From contig CAJUPX010000022.1 of assembly GCA_910588685.1 (NCBI GenBank), forward strand, positions 1 through 34,321: 34,321 nt of DNA, written 5' to 3'. Under the pieces are notes generated by a model that ran no database searches, was not told the DNA's origin, and was given only the letters and a program-made list of their open reading frames with translations. Source of the stretch: an uncultured Christensenellaceae bacterium. Its GTDB lineage: Bacteria; Bacillota; Clostridia; Christensenellales; Borkfalkiaceae. Made by a program: the position numbers and the translations under genes. Shown piece after piece: positions 1 through 7,703 of this stretch (its first letter is position 1; each line of letters begins with the position of its first letter).

Positions 1-61
1 ACCCCCACGGTCGCCCACAGGAACCTGAAACCTGCGCGTCTGCCAGTTCCGCCACGTCCGC
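1..61 (-). tRNA. tRNA-Leu (anticodon CAG), 3' part cut off by window start
   Basis: Read on the minus strand, the 5' acceptor arm GCGGACG is followed by T8-G9, a D arm and an anticodon loop TTCAGGT, which places CAG at positions 34-36. A long variable arm (TGGGCGACCGT...) follows, as expected for the class II tRNAs Leu and Ser. The anticodon reads leucine codon CUG. The T arm and 3' acceptor lie beyond base 1. The anticodon stem has a T-T mismatch at its loop end (31-39), an oddity to check against the full gene. Confidence 0.88.
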
Positions 62-73
62 AAAAACATACAA

Positions 74-102
74 ATTATAATTTATTATCCGGCGTTTGTC
101 AA
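74..102 (-). promoter_or_regulatory. sigma-A promoter of tRNA-Leu
   Basis: A consensus TTGACA (-35, 97-102) and TATAAT (-10, 74-79) are separated by exactly 17 bases on the minus strand. Transcription would start a few bases before the tRNA 5' end at 61. Confidence 0.85.
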
Positions 103-140
103 GTAATACTGCGCCTTATTTTTTAAATTTTAATACGGAT

Positions 141-170
141 AAGCGGGGAAGGCAAAACCCTTCCCCGCTT
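141..170 (-). terminator. Stem-loop terminator after the 50-aa gene
   Basis: A perfect 12-bp GC-rich stem (AAGCGGGGAAGG with its complement, 141-152 and 159-170) encloses a six-base loop. On the minus strand it lies 17 bases past the stop of the small gene. The downstream T-run is weak but the flank is AT-rich. Confidence 0.7.
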
Positions 171-186
171 TCACGAAAATATTGTA

Positions 187-339
187 TTAAGATACGTATT
201 CGTAATGGCAATCCGAAATCTGCGTAGGGGGCATTGTCTGTCCCTCTTTAAGCCAAACGGAATTTACCACATTGCCCTTGCCGTCAACTACCTTGTAGGA
301 ACCGCTCTTAGGGCAAACATCACCGCAATTCAATATCAT
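187..339 (-). CDS. Small 50-residue Cys-containing protein, YjzC-like
   Basis: The start is ATG at 339, preceded by a strong Shine-Dalgarno ACGGAGG four bases upstream (GGAGG core, then TAATT), and the frame stops at 187. The 50-residue product has an N-terminal CGDVCP motif (Cys5, Cys9), a central GSYKVVDGKGNVV stretch, an EGQTMPPTQ segment and a third Cys near the end (DCHYEYV). The layout resembles small YjzC-type proteins of Firmicutes, whose function is unknown to me; this is from memory and may be wrong. The Cys spacing could bind a metal. It lies 40 bases downstream of spo0A on the same strand and ahead of a stem-loop, so it may be the last gene of the spo0A transcript. It is shorter than the usual gene-calling cut-off. 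Confidence 0.75.
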   Translation of the reverse strand: MILNCGDVCPKSGSYKVVDGKGNVVNSVWLKEGQTMPPTQISDCHYEYVS

Positions 340-379
340 AATTACCTCCGTAACTACATTATGCGCAGCTTTTTAAAAA

Positions 380-1147
380 TCATTCAAGCGATTCCAAAAT
401 AAGCTTGTCCGCAACTAGAGCTATAAATTCGCTGTTTGTAGGGCGTTCGCTGCCTATGTATACTCTCGCGCCGAAAATCGAACTTATCGCGTCCGTTCTG
501 CCTCTGTTCCACGCAACTTCTATGGCGTGGCGTATAGCTCTTTCAACCTTACTCGGCGAAGTATTGAATTTTTCTGCTATTTTAGGATACAGTCCTTTTG
601 TTACGCTGTTTATTATAGGCGGGTCGTTTACGGCGAGTTTTATTCCCTCTCTCATATAGGAAAAGCCTTTAATGTGAGGCGGTATACCTATTGTTATAAA
701 TATGTTGCTGATTTTCTCGTCTACAGTGCCTATTTTTCTGCGCTCGCGGCGTTCAAAACCGCCGGCAGCTTCTTCTTTCTCTTCCGATACTTCTTTGATA
801 CGTTCGAGAATTGTTGCTGCGGAAGTCGGCTTTACCAGATAATACGACGCTCCAAGTTCTATCGCGCGGTTTACGGTTTTATCGTTTATGTAACTTGACA
901 GGGCTATACAAGAACAATCGGGATTATTCTTTTTGATAAAATCAAGCACACCGAACCCGTCGAGTCCGCACAGTACCAAATCTACCACAACGACGTCAGG
1001 ATTAGTTTTCCTGACAAGCTCCACCGCCACATTACCGTTAGAGGATACGGCACATATGTCATATGCATCCTCATTTTGCACAGTCTGTTTAATTTCTTCG
1101 GTTAGTTCATCGTTGTTTTCAAAAATTGCAATTTTAAGTTTCTTCAT
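380..1147 (-). CDS. spo0A: Sporulation master response regulator Spo0A
   Basis: The 255-residue length is close to that of B. subtilis Spo0A. Residues 1-120 form a receiver domain with Asp56 (VVVVDLVLCGLDG), which takes phosphate from the phosphorelay or orphan kinases, and Lys in the LVKP motif. Residues about 150-255 form the Spo0A DNA-binding domain, with the diagnostic HIKGF, KVERAIRHAIEVAW and RPTNSEFIALVADKL motifs. The product binds 0A boxes and switches the cell into sporulation. Odd points: the acidic pocket that normally reads DD at residues 10-11 reads Glu10-Asn11, the switch Thr is Ser, and Met-Pro after Asp56 is Leu-Cys. The start is supported by AAAGGAG seven bases upstream. It has its own promoter at 1242-1270 and a long dyad upstream. 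Confidence 0.97.
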   Translation of the reverse strand: MKKLKIAIFENNDELTEEIKQTVQNEDAYDICAVSSNGNVAVELVRKTNPDVVVVDLVLCGLDGFGVLDFIKKNNPDCSCIALSSYINDKTVNRAIELGASYYLVKPTSAATILERIKEVSEEKEEAAGGFERRERRKIGTVDEKISNIFITIGIPPHIKGFSYMREGIKLAVNDPPIINSVTKGLYPKIAEKFNTSPSKVERAIRHAIEVAWNRGRTDAISSIFGARVYIGSERPTNSEFIALVADKLILESLE

Positions 1148-1170
1148 TTAGTCTCCTTTTAACTGGGTCT

Positions 1171-1202
1171 AAAAAAAGAAGCGGCTTCAAATTTTAAGCA
1201 GC
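1171..1202 (-). terminator. Terminator-like hairpin in the spo0A leader (possible attenuator)
   Basis: On the minus strand, GCTGCTT pairs with AAGCCGC (one mismatch) around an eight-base loop and is followed by TTCTTTTTTT. It lies between the spo0A promoter and start codon, so it may attenuate spo0A transcription. It could instead stop read-through from the ABC-F gene upstream. The stem is short, so this is tentative. Confidence 0.4.
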
Positions 1203-1241
1203 ATCTTTTGTTAAACGACATAAATTAACGTTAGTAAGGTG

Positions 1242-1270
1242 ATTATACCGCTTATTTTGCAATTTGTAAA
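1242..1270 (-). promoter_or_regulatory. sigma-A promoter of spo0A
   Basis: TTTACA (1265-1270) and TATAAT (1242-1247) are separated by 17 bases on the minus strand, giving a leader of about 90 bases before the spo0A ATG. Confidence 0.75.
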
Positions 1271-1271
1271 G

Positions 1272-1332
1272 TAATTTTGTAAAATAATAGGGTAGAATAT
1301 TTTAAAATATTTACGATTATTTTACAAAATTA
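1272..1332. repeat. Long nested inverted repeat upstream of spo0A
   Basis: Bases 1272-1288 and 1316-1332 are perfect 17-bp inverted copies (TAATTTTGTAAAATAAT and its complement). The 27-base interior contains a perfect 16-bp palindrome, AATATTTTAAAATATT, at 1296-1311. The structure begins one base upstream of the spo0A -35 box. It may be an operator region, or an RNA hairpin at the end of the ABC-F transcript. AT-rich sequence makes chance dyads more likely, but 17 perfect pairs is long. Confidence 0.65.
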
Positions 1333-1340
1333 TTGTGAAT

Positions 1341-1349
1341 TGTGTCGAA
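1341..1349 (+). promoter_or_regulatory. Candidate Spo0A box
   Basis: TGTGTCGAA matches eight of nine bases of the published Spo0A box TTTGTCRAA. It lies about 70 bases upstream of the spo0A -35 element, where autoregulation would be expected. It is a short motif and could be a chance match. Confidence 0.4.
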
Positions 1350-1368
1350 TTATTGAATTTCGGTTTAT

Positions 1369-2946
1369 TTATTTTGTAATTATATCTATATATTCGTCGT
1401 AAGTTACAGGTTTATCAAACTTTTTAGTTCCGTTTATTTCTATTATCCTGTTGGCTACGGTGTTCATAAGTTCCTGGTCGTGCGAGGTAAAAATCATACA
1501 GCCTTTAAAATTATTCATTCCGTTATTGAGCGCTGTAATTGATTCGAGGTCGAGATGGTTTGTGGGCTCGTCTAAAATAAGGAAGTTGCTGCCTTCCAGC
1601 ATCATTTTTGCGAGCATACATCTTACTTTTTCACCGCCGGACAAAACCTTTGCCTGTTTTAACGCCTCTTCGCCCGAGAATAACATTCTGCCGAGCCAGC
1701 CGCGCAGATACTCTTCGTAATGGTCCTTTGAAAACTGGCTGAGCCAATCCACGAGCGAATATTCGCAGCCCTGGAAAAACTCGTTGTTATTTTCGGGGAA
1801 GTAAGAAACCGAAATAGTTTTACCCCACTTAACTGTGCCGGCATCGGGCTGGGTTTTTCCCGTTAAAATATCGTAGAGCATAGAAACGGTTGTGCTCTTG
1901 TCGCTGACGATACCTATTTTGTCGTCGCGCTGTACGGTAAAAGACACGTTTTCAAAAAAGCCTTTTTTAGTAAGCCCCTCCACTATTAAAATGTCGTTGC
2001 CTATCTCTTTTTCGTATTTGAAATCTATAAACGGATATTTGCGGAGCGAAGGCTTGAAGTCGGCGATTGTGAGCTTTTCAAGCTCTTTTTTGCGCGACGT
2101 AGCCTGGCGTGATTTGGAAGCGTTAGCCGCAAACCTTGCAATAAACTCCTGCAATTCCTTTGCGCGCTGCTCGTTTTTCTTGTTCTGGTCACGCTGCTGA
2201 CGGGCAAGGAGCTGGCTTGTCTGATACCAGAAATCGTAATTACCGAGCATCATATTTATTTTGCCGTAATCCACGTCGCAAATATGTGTGCAAACCTTGT
2301 TCAGGAAGTGGCGGTTATGCGAAACTATGATTATTGTGTTTTCAAAGTCCATCAGATAATTTTCGAGCCAACGCGCCGTTTTTATATCGAGGTTGTTGGT
2401 AGGCTCGTCGAGCAGCAGCACGTCGGGGTTGCCGAAAAGAGCCTGCGCGAGCAGCACTTTGATTTTCAGCTTTGCATCGAGGTCGGACATCATCATATCG
2501 TGGAACTTGTCCGGTATATCGAGCGCGTTCAACAGCGTTTGAGCCTCATACTCGGCTTCCCAGCCTCCAAGCTCTGCAAATTCGCTTTCAAGCTCGCTCG
2601 CGCGGACGCCGTCCGCCTCCGAAAAATCGGCTTTTGCGTAGAGAGCGTCCTTTTCGTCCATTATATCAACGAGTCGCTTATGTCCGAGCATTACCGCCCG
2701 CAACACAGTTACGTTGTCGAAAGCGTTCTGGTTTTGTTGCAGAACGGACATTCGCTCGGTTTTATCAAGCGTTACGTCGCCTTTGTTTGGCTCTATTTCA
2801 CCGCTCAGAACCTTTAAGAATGTGGATTTACCCGCGCCGTTAGCTCCTATTATACCGTAACAATTGCCTTTGGTGAATTTTAAATTTACGTCCTCGAACA
2901 GCTTTTTACTGCCGTACTGCAAAGAAACGTTGTTTACCTGTAACAT
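1369..2946 (-). CDS. ABC-F family ATPase, YbiT-like, with degenerate second ATP site
   Basis: This is a cytoplasmic protein of 525 residues with two ATP-binding cassettes and no membrane segments, the layout of ABC-F proteins, which act on the ribosome. NBD1 has a good Walker A (GANGAGKST) and Walker B (VLLLDEPTNNLD) but a degenerate signature and SHN in place of SHD at the switch. The linker (residues about 245-300) has the charged ANASKSRQATSRKKEL stretch typical of the YbiT branch. NBD2 keeps LSGGEK, LILDEPTNHLD and SHD, yet its Walker A position reads SDKSTTVSML, with the glycines and the phosphate-binding Lys lost. It follows the ABC exporter genes by 25 bases and has a GGAG ribosome site, so it is probably in their operon. 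It may be translational or protective; the substrate is unknown. Confidence 0.9.
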   Translation of the reverse strand: MLQVNNVSLQYGSKKLFEDVNLKFTKGNCYGIIGANGAGKSTFLKVLSGEIEPNKGDVTLDKTERMSVLQQNQNAFDNVTVLRAVMLGHKRLVDIMDEKDALYAKADFSEADGVRASELESEFAELGGWEAEYEAQTLLNALDIPDKFHDMMMSDLDAKLKIKVLLAQALFGNPDVLLLDEPTNNLDIKTARWLENYLMDFENTIIIVSHNRHFLNKVCTHICDVDYGKINMMLGNYDFWYQTSQLLARQQRDQNKKNEQRAKELQEFIARFAANASKSRQATSRKKELEKLTIADFKPSLRKYPFIDFKYEKEIGNDILIVEGLTKKGFFENVSFTVQRDDKIGIVSDKSTTVSMLYDILTGKTQPDAGTVKWGKTISVSYFPENNNEFFQGCEYSLVDWLSQFSKDHYEEYLRGWLGRMLFSGEEALKQAKVLSGGEKVRCMLAKMMLEGSNFLILDEPTNHLDLESITALNNGMNNFKGCMIFTSHDQELMNTVANRIIEINGTKKFDKPVTYDEYIDIITK

Positions 2947-2971
2947 CTTTATCTCCGTTTATTTTGTATTT

Positions 2972-4729
2972 TTATATTGCAAACTGACTGTTATATAATT
3001 TTGAATAAAATCCGTTTTTTCCGAGCAGCTCCGCGTGCGTGCCCTGCTCTATAATATTGCCGTCTTTCATTACGAGTATAACGTCGGCTTCCTTTATGGT
3101 GGAAAGCCTGTGGGCTACTATAAAGCTCGTTCTGCCCTGCATAAGCCGCGCAAATGCGTCCTGAATTTTCAGCTCGGTGCGCGTGTCTATAGAAGATGTG
3201 GCTTCGTCCAAAATGAGCATAGGCGGCAGACACAGCATTATACGTGCAATACACAGCAATTGCTTTTGTCCCTGGGAAAGATTGCCGCCGTCCTCGGCTA
3301 TCACCGTGTCGTAGCCGTCGGAAAGCTGCATTATAAAATTATGGGCGTGAACGGCTTTTGCCGCCGCTATAATCTCCTCTTTGGTAGCCTCCGGCTTGCC
3401 CATAGCTATATTCTGGCGAACGGTACCGCTTTTTAGCCAGGTATCCTGTAAAACCATACCGTAATTGCGCCTGAGCGATTTACGGGTGACGGACATTATA
3501 TCCTTACCGTCAACCGAAATTTCGCCGCTTACAGGGTCGTAAAAGCGCATTAATAGATTTATCATAGTCGTTTTGCCGCAGCCGGTGGGCCCCACAATAG
3601 CCACGCGCTGCCCGCTCTGTGCGCAGACGTTTAAATTTTCTATAAGCTTTTTATCCGGCTCGTAAGAAAAGTTTACGTTTTTAAACTCTACGTTGCCGCT
3701 GATATTTTCAAGCTCCGCGGCGTTTTGGACGTCGGGAAGCTGTTCGGGTTCGTCAATTATTTCGTAAATTCTGCCCGCGCAGGCAACCGCGTTTTGTAGC
3801 TCCGTTACTACGCCGGAAATTTCATTGAACGGTTTTGTGTATTGGTTGGCGTACGCGAGCAAGCTCGTGAGAATACCTATATCGAACGCGACAGGCAGGT
3901 TGAAATTCATTATAAGCATAAGCGCGCCCGAGAGAGCGACTGCCGCATAAACTATGGCATTTATAAAGCGCGTGCTCGGATTTACGAGCGACGAATAGAA
4001 TATCGATTTTAAGGAGGCTTTTGTAAGTCTGTCGTTGATTTCGTCGAATTTTTCAAGGCTTTCGTCCTCGCGGTTAAACGCCTGCACTACCTTTAAATTG
4101 CCTATCATCTCGTCTATAAAAGCAGTCTGTTCGCCGCGTATTTCAGAAGTCTTTTTAAAAAGCGAATAGGTTTTAGACGCTATGAATTTTGCAACGAACA
4201 GCGACAGCGGAGTTAAAACGAATACTATGACGGCGATTATATAGTTTAAAACTATCATAATGCCGAGGGTGCCTATAATAGTGAGAATGCCCGTAAAAAA
4301 CTGCGTAAAGCCCATAAGCAAACCGTCGGCGAAAGTATCCACGTCGGCAATATTTCTGCCCACTATATCGCCGTAAGAGTGACCGTCGATAAACTTTAAA
4401 GGCAGACGCTGGAGCTTGGAAAACGCCTCCTCCCTTATATCGCGCACAACGCAGTACGTAATATGATTGTTTATGATGTTCATAAGCCACTGCGACAGAC
4501 AGATTATTGCAATTAACGCACCGATAATTATTACTTTTTCGGTTATTGCCGAAATTACTATTGTCTTTTTTTCGTCGATAAGATTTATAACCTGACCGAA
4601 GAATACTGGCACGGCGAGCGTTCCCGCCACGGATACGAGCGCAAAAACAACAGTAAGAGTCAGCAAAAGGCGGTAGCCTTTAAGCTGTTTTAAAATACGT
4701 TTTAACGTGCTTTTGCGGGATTCAGCCAT
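2972..4729 (-). CDS. Heterodimeric ABC exporter subunit (catalytic-site partner)
   Basis: This 585-residue half-transporter has an ABC type 1 membrane domain (about residues 20-310, six predicted helices) and a C-terminal ATPase. Seen in the ATPase: Walker A GPTGCGKTT, Walker B MLILDEATSSID with the catalytic Glu, switch HRLST, and a signature that reads LSQGQ instead of LSGGQ. Its ATG overlaps the stop of the preceding subunit gene by eight bases (ATGGCTGA), so translation is probably coupled. Together the two subunits resemble TM287/288, LmrCD and BmrCD multidrug exporters, in which one ATP site is degenerate. The substrate cannot be told from sequence; drugs, peptides or lipids are possible. 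Confidence 0.93.
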   Translation of the reverse strand: MAESRKSTLKRILKQLKGYRLLLTLTVVFALVSVAGTLAVPVFFGQVINLIDEKKTIVISAITEKVIIIGALIAIICLSQWLMNIINNHITYCVVRDIREEAFSKLQRLPLKFIDGHSYGDIVGRNIADVDTFADGLLMGFTQFFTGILTIIGTLGIMIVLNYIIAVIVFVLTPLSLFVAKFIASKTYSLFKKTSEIRGEQTAFIDEMIGNLKVVQAFNREDESLEKFDEINDRLTKASLKSIFYSSLVNPSTRFINAIVYAAVALSGALMLIMNFNLPVAFDIGILTSLLAYANQYTKPFNEISGVVTELQNAVACAGRIYEIIDEPEQLPDVQNAAELENISGNVEFKNVNFSYEPDKKLIENLNVCAQSGQRVAIVGPTGCGKTTMINLLMRFYDPVSGEISVDGKDIMSVTRKSLRRNYGMVLQDTWLKSGTVRQNIAMGKPEATKEEIIAAAKAVHAHNFIMQLSDGYDTVIAEDGGNLSQGQKQLLCIARIMLCLPPMLILDEATSSIDTRTELKIQDAFARLMQGRTSFIVAHRLSTIKEADVILVMKDGNIIEQGTHAELLGKNGFYSKLYNSQFAI

Positions 4730-6458
4730 TTTGCACCTCCTCCTTTTTGAACTGCGAATAGTGTATTTCGCCGTACACCCCGCATTTTTTCAAAAGCTCT
4801 TCGTGCGTGCCTGTTCCAACCATTTTTCCGCCGTCTAACACTATGATTTTATCGGCGTGGCGTATGGAAGACGTTCGCTGCGAAACTATAAAAACGGTAG
4901 GCGAATAGTCGAGTTTTTTCAAGGAAGAACGCAGCGCGGCGTCCGTTGCATAATCGAGCGCGGACGCGCTGTCGTCGAGAATGAGTATCTGCGGTTTTTT
5001 TACGAGCGCGCGCGCAATAGTAAGTCTTTGCCGCTGTCCGCCCGAAAAGTTTTTACCGCCCTGCTCAACCCTTTCGTCAAGCCCGCCGCTTTTGGATTTT
5101 ATAACGTCGGCTGCCTGCGCGCTTTCTATAGCCGACATTATGTCGGAATCGGTCGCGTTTTCGTTGCCCCATAGCATATTATCCCTTATCGTGCCGCTGA
5201 ACAGCACGGCTTTTTGCGGGACTATACCGCATTTATCACGCAGCTCGGTATCGTTTATAGCCGTCACCGGTTTGCCGCCTATGAGCACCTCTCCCGACTT
5301 TGCGTCGTAGAAATGCGCAAGCATATTTACAAGCGTTGATTTGCCCGCGCCTGTCCCGCCGATAACTCCGACCGTCTGTCCGCGCTCTACAGTAAATGAA
5401 ATATCGCTGAGCGCGTCCACTGCCGCGTTTCCGTAGTTCACACACACGTTTTTAAAAGCTATAAAAGGCTGTTTACCGTCAACCGCCGTACTTTGAGTAT
5501 GCTTTAAGGCAGGCTCCATATTGAGAATATCTCTTATTCTACCCGCGCAGGCAAACGACTTTGTAACCGTTATTATGAGATTTGCAAGCTTTATGAGCTC
5601 GACGAGTATCTGCGACATATAATTGTAGAGTGAAACAACCTGACCCTGCGTAAGTCCGCCCCCGGCGCGTATATCGATTGCACCTACGTATAAAAGTACG
5701 ATTATCGCAATGTTTATAACCGCGTATGTGAGCGGGTTCATAAGCGCGGAAATTTTGCCTACAAAAAGCTGCGACTTTGTAAGTTGCTTATTTTGCGCAC
5801 TGTATTCGGAAATTTCGCCGTCCTCTTTGCAGAACGCGCGGAGCACCCTCGCGCCCGTAAGCGTTTCACGGGTTTTTGTTGTTATTTTATCAAGATTTCC
5901 CTGCACGCGCCTGTAAAGCGGAATAGATACGAGCATTATACCGAAAACTATTACGCACAGTACCGCGATAGTTACGGCAAATACAACGCCCGCTTTAACG
6001 CTTATTAAAAACGCCATAACCATTGCGCCGAAAACTATGAACGGCGAACGCATAAACAGCCTTAACACAAGATTTACGCCGGACTGTATCTGGTTGACGT
6101 CGCTGGTCATTCTGGTTATCATTCTGCCCGTGCCGAGCCCGTCTATCTGCGAGTATGACAGCGTTTGCATTTTGTTGTACAAATCGTGGCGCAGACCTTT
6201 TGCAAAACCTACTGCGGCGAGAGCGGCAAAATACTGAGCCGATACCGCGCACACAAGCCCCACCGCGCCTAGCGCGGCAAGAATAAGACAGCAATTAATT
6301 ACGTACTGCACGCCCGCCCCGCCTTTTATGCCGTTATCGATAATTGCGGCAACAATCAGCGGCACTATAAGCTCAAAGCACGCTTCCAACAGTTTAAAAA
6401 GCGGCGCGAGCATTGCCTGCCATTTATAACCTTTTAAATATCCGAGCAATTTGCGCAT
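4722..6458 (-). CDS. Heterodimeric ABC exporter subunit (degenerate-site partner)
   Basis: The product is a half-transporter of 578 residues from the chosen ATG, with an N-terminal six-helix ABC type 1 domain and a C-terminal ATPase. Walker A is GGTGAGKST and the signature FSGGQRQR is canonical, but Walker B reads LILDDSASALD (catalytic Glu replaced by Asp) and the switch His is Gln (VSQRTSS). These changes mark the subunit carrying the degenerate site of TM287/288-type exporters, and they fit with the altered LSQGQ signature of the partner. An upstream frame extends nine codons to 6485, but that stretch overlaps a consensus promoter (-10 at 6468-6473), so the ATG at 6458 (MRKLLGYL) is preferred. 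No Shine-Dalgarno is visible, and the transcript may be nearly leaderless. Confidence 0.92.
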   Translation of the reverse strand: MRKLLGYLKGYKWQAMLAPLFKLLEACFELIVPLIVAAIIDNGIKGGAGVQYVINCCLILAALGAVGLVCAVSAQYFAALAAVGFAKGLRHDLYNKMQTLSYSQIDGLGTGRMITRMTSDVNQIQSGVNLVLRLFMRSPFIVFGAMVMAFLISVKAGVVFAVTIAVLCVIVFGIMLVSIPLYRRVQGNLDKITTKTRETLTGARVLRAFCKEDGEISEYSAQNKQLTKSQLFVGKISALMNPLTYAVINIAIIVLLYVGAIDIRAGGGLTQGQVVSLYNYMSQILVELIKLANLIITVTKSFACAGRIRDILNMEPALKHTQSTAVDGKQPFIAFKNVCVNYGNAAVDALSDISFTVERGQTVGVIGGTGAGKSTLVNMLAHFYDAKSGEVLIGGKPVTAINDTELRDKCGIVPQKAVLFSGTIRDNMLWGNENATDSDIMSAIESAQAADVIKSKSGGLDERVEQGGKNFSGGQRQRLTIARALVKKPQILILDDSASALDYATDAALRSSLKKLDYSPTVFIVSQRTSSIRHADKIIVLDGGKMVGTGTHEELLKKCGVYGEIHYSQFKKEEVQNG

Positions 6459-6467
6459 AACAATCAA

Positions 6468-6496
6468 ATTATAACATTTAAACAAATAAAAAGCAA
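6468..6496 (-). promoter_or_regulatory. sigma-A promoter of the ABC exporter operon
   Basis: TTGCTT (6491-6496), a 17-base spacer and TATAAT (6468-6473) lie on the minus strand. The predicted start of transcription (about 6461) is only a few bases from the ATG at 6458. Confidence 0.75.
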
Positions 6497-6501
6497 ATTT
6501 A

Positions 6502-6530
6502 TTGCAATCGTTAATATAATTTGATAAACT
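6502..6530 (+). promoter_or_regulatory. Promoter of the rRNA methyltransferase gene
   Basis: TTGCAA (6502-6507), 17 bases and TAAACT (6525-6530) would start transcription at or next to the ATG at 6537. An alternative -10 TATAAT lies at 6515-6520 with no good -35. Neither choice leaves room for a Shine-Dalgarno, and none is visible. Confidence 0.5.
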
Positions 6531-6536
6531 GTATTT

Positions 6537-7700
6537 ATGGCTTATCAGGTTTATTTAAAGAAAAACGAGGAAAAGAGAATAGTTGCCGGACACAGTTGGG
6601 TTTACGCTAACGAGGTTGCAAAAATAGAGGGCAAGGATAAAAACGGATCGCTCGCCTCGGTCTACTCATACGACGGCAGGTTTATAGGCAAAGGATACAT
6701 AAACCACGCTTCTAAAATTCTTGTACGCATTTTTATCCGCGGAAACGAAACCGACGGCGAAGAGTTTTATTTTAACGCAATTAAAGCGGCAAACGATTAC
6801 AGATTGCGTTTAGGATATTCAAACGCTTACCGCGCTGTGTTTGCCGAAAGCGACAATCTTCCTGCGCTGATTGTGGATAAATACGGAGATATTCTCGTTA
6901 TACAGTGTTTGTCGCTGGGCATTGAGCTGCGTAAAAAATTGATTTGCGACTGTCTTGTTAAACTGTTTAATCCCAAGGGAATTTACGAGCGCAGCGACGT
7001 GACGGTAAGAAAAAAAGAGGGTCTGGAAGAGGTTAAGGGAATTTTGTACGGAGAAGTTCCCGACTACTGCCCCATTGAGGAAAACGGCATAAAAATGCTT
7101 GTTGACGTTAAAAACGGGCAAAAAACAGGATATTTTCTTGACCAGAAAGAAAACAGGTTCGCGGCGCGCAGGTATTGCCGCGGCGAAGTTTTAGACTGCT
7201 TTTGCAACAGCGGAGGTTTTTCTTTGAACGCCGCCACCGTTGCCGACAGCGTTACCGCGCTCGACATCTCCGCGCTCGCGCTCAAAAACGTAACCGATAA
7301 CGCAAATATCAACGGATTTAAAAATATTTACACCGTACAGGGCGACGTTTTTGAAGTACTGAGGGATTATAAAAAGACGGGCACAAAATTCGACACGGTT
7401 ATTTTAGACCCTCCCGCTTTCTGCAAATCCGCAAACGAAGTTAAAGACGCGTACCGCGGTTATAAGGACATAAATATCACCGCAATGAAGATAGTAAAGA
7501 GCGGCGGATATTTAATCAGCTGCTCGTGTTCGCACTATATGAGCCTGCCTCTTTTTGAAAAGATGTTAGCGGAGGCTGCCCGCGAGAGCGGACGCACGGT
7601 GCGCTACGTTGAAGTTAAATGCCAGGCGCCCGACCACCCCGCGCTCCTGTCTGCCGAGGAAACTCAGTACCTTAAATTTTTTGTTCTGAACATTGTATAA
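6537..7700 (+). CDS. rlmI: Class I SAM-dependent 23S rRNA (cytosine-5) methyltransferase, RlmI-like
   Basis: The 387-residue protein starts with a PUA-like RNA-binding domain (about residues 1-75, beginning MAYQVYLKKNEEKRI), followed by a linker domain and a Rossmann methyltransferase. SAM-binding motif I is LDCFCNSGGFSLNAA, motif IV is ILDPPAFCKS, and SCSCSHYMS is the motif VI region. This is the RlmI/YwbD (COG1092) layout; E. coli RlmI makes m5C1962 in 23S rRNA. The exact target base here is inferred from the family only. It is the sole plus-strand gene, divergent from the ABC operon, and ends at a terminator shared with spoVAC. No ribosome-binding site is visible, in keeping with a leaderless mRNA. 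Confidence 0.92.
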   Translation: MAYQVYLKKNEEKRIVAGHSWVYANEVAKIEGKDKNGSLASVYSYDGRFIGKGYINHASKILVRIFIRGNETDGEEFYFNAIKAANDYRLRLGYSNAYRAVFAESDNLPALIVDKYGDILVIQCLSLGIELRKKLICDCLVKLFNPKGIYERSDVTVRKKEGLEEVKGILYGEVPDYCPIEENGIKMLVDVKNGQKTGYFLDQKENRFAARRYCRGEVLDCFCNSGGFSLNAATVADSVTALDISALALKNVTDNANINGFKNIYTVQGDVFEVLRDYKKTGTKFDTVILDPPAFCKSANEVKDAYRGYKDINITAMKIVKSGGYLISCSCSHYMSLPLFEKMLAEAARESGRTVRYVEVKCQAPDHPALLSAEETQYLKFFVLNIV

Positions 7701-7703
7701 AAT

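Noticed and set aside
205..402. Plus-strand 65-codon frame
   Set aside because: It lies antisense to the well-supported 50-aa gene, has no ribosome site and no recognisable sequence.
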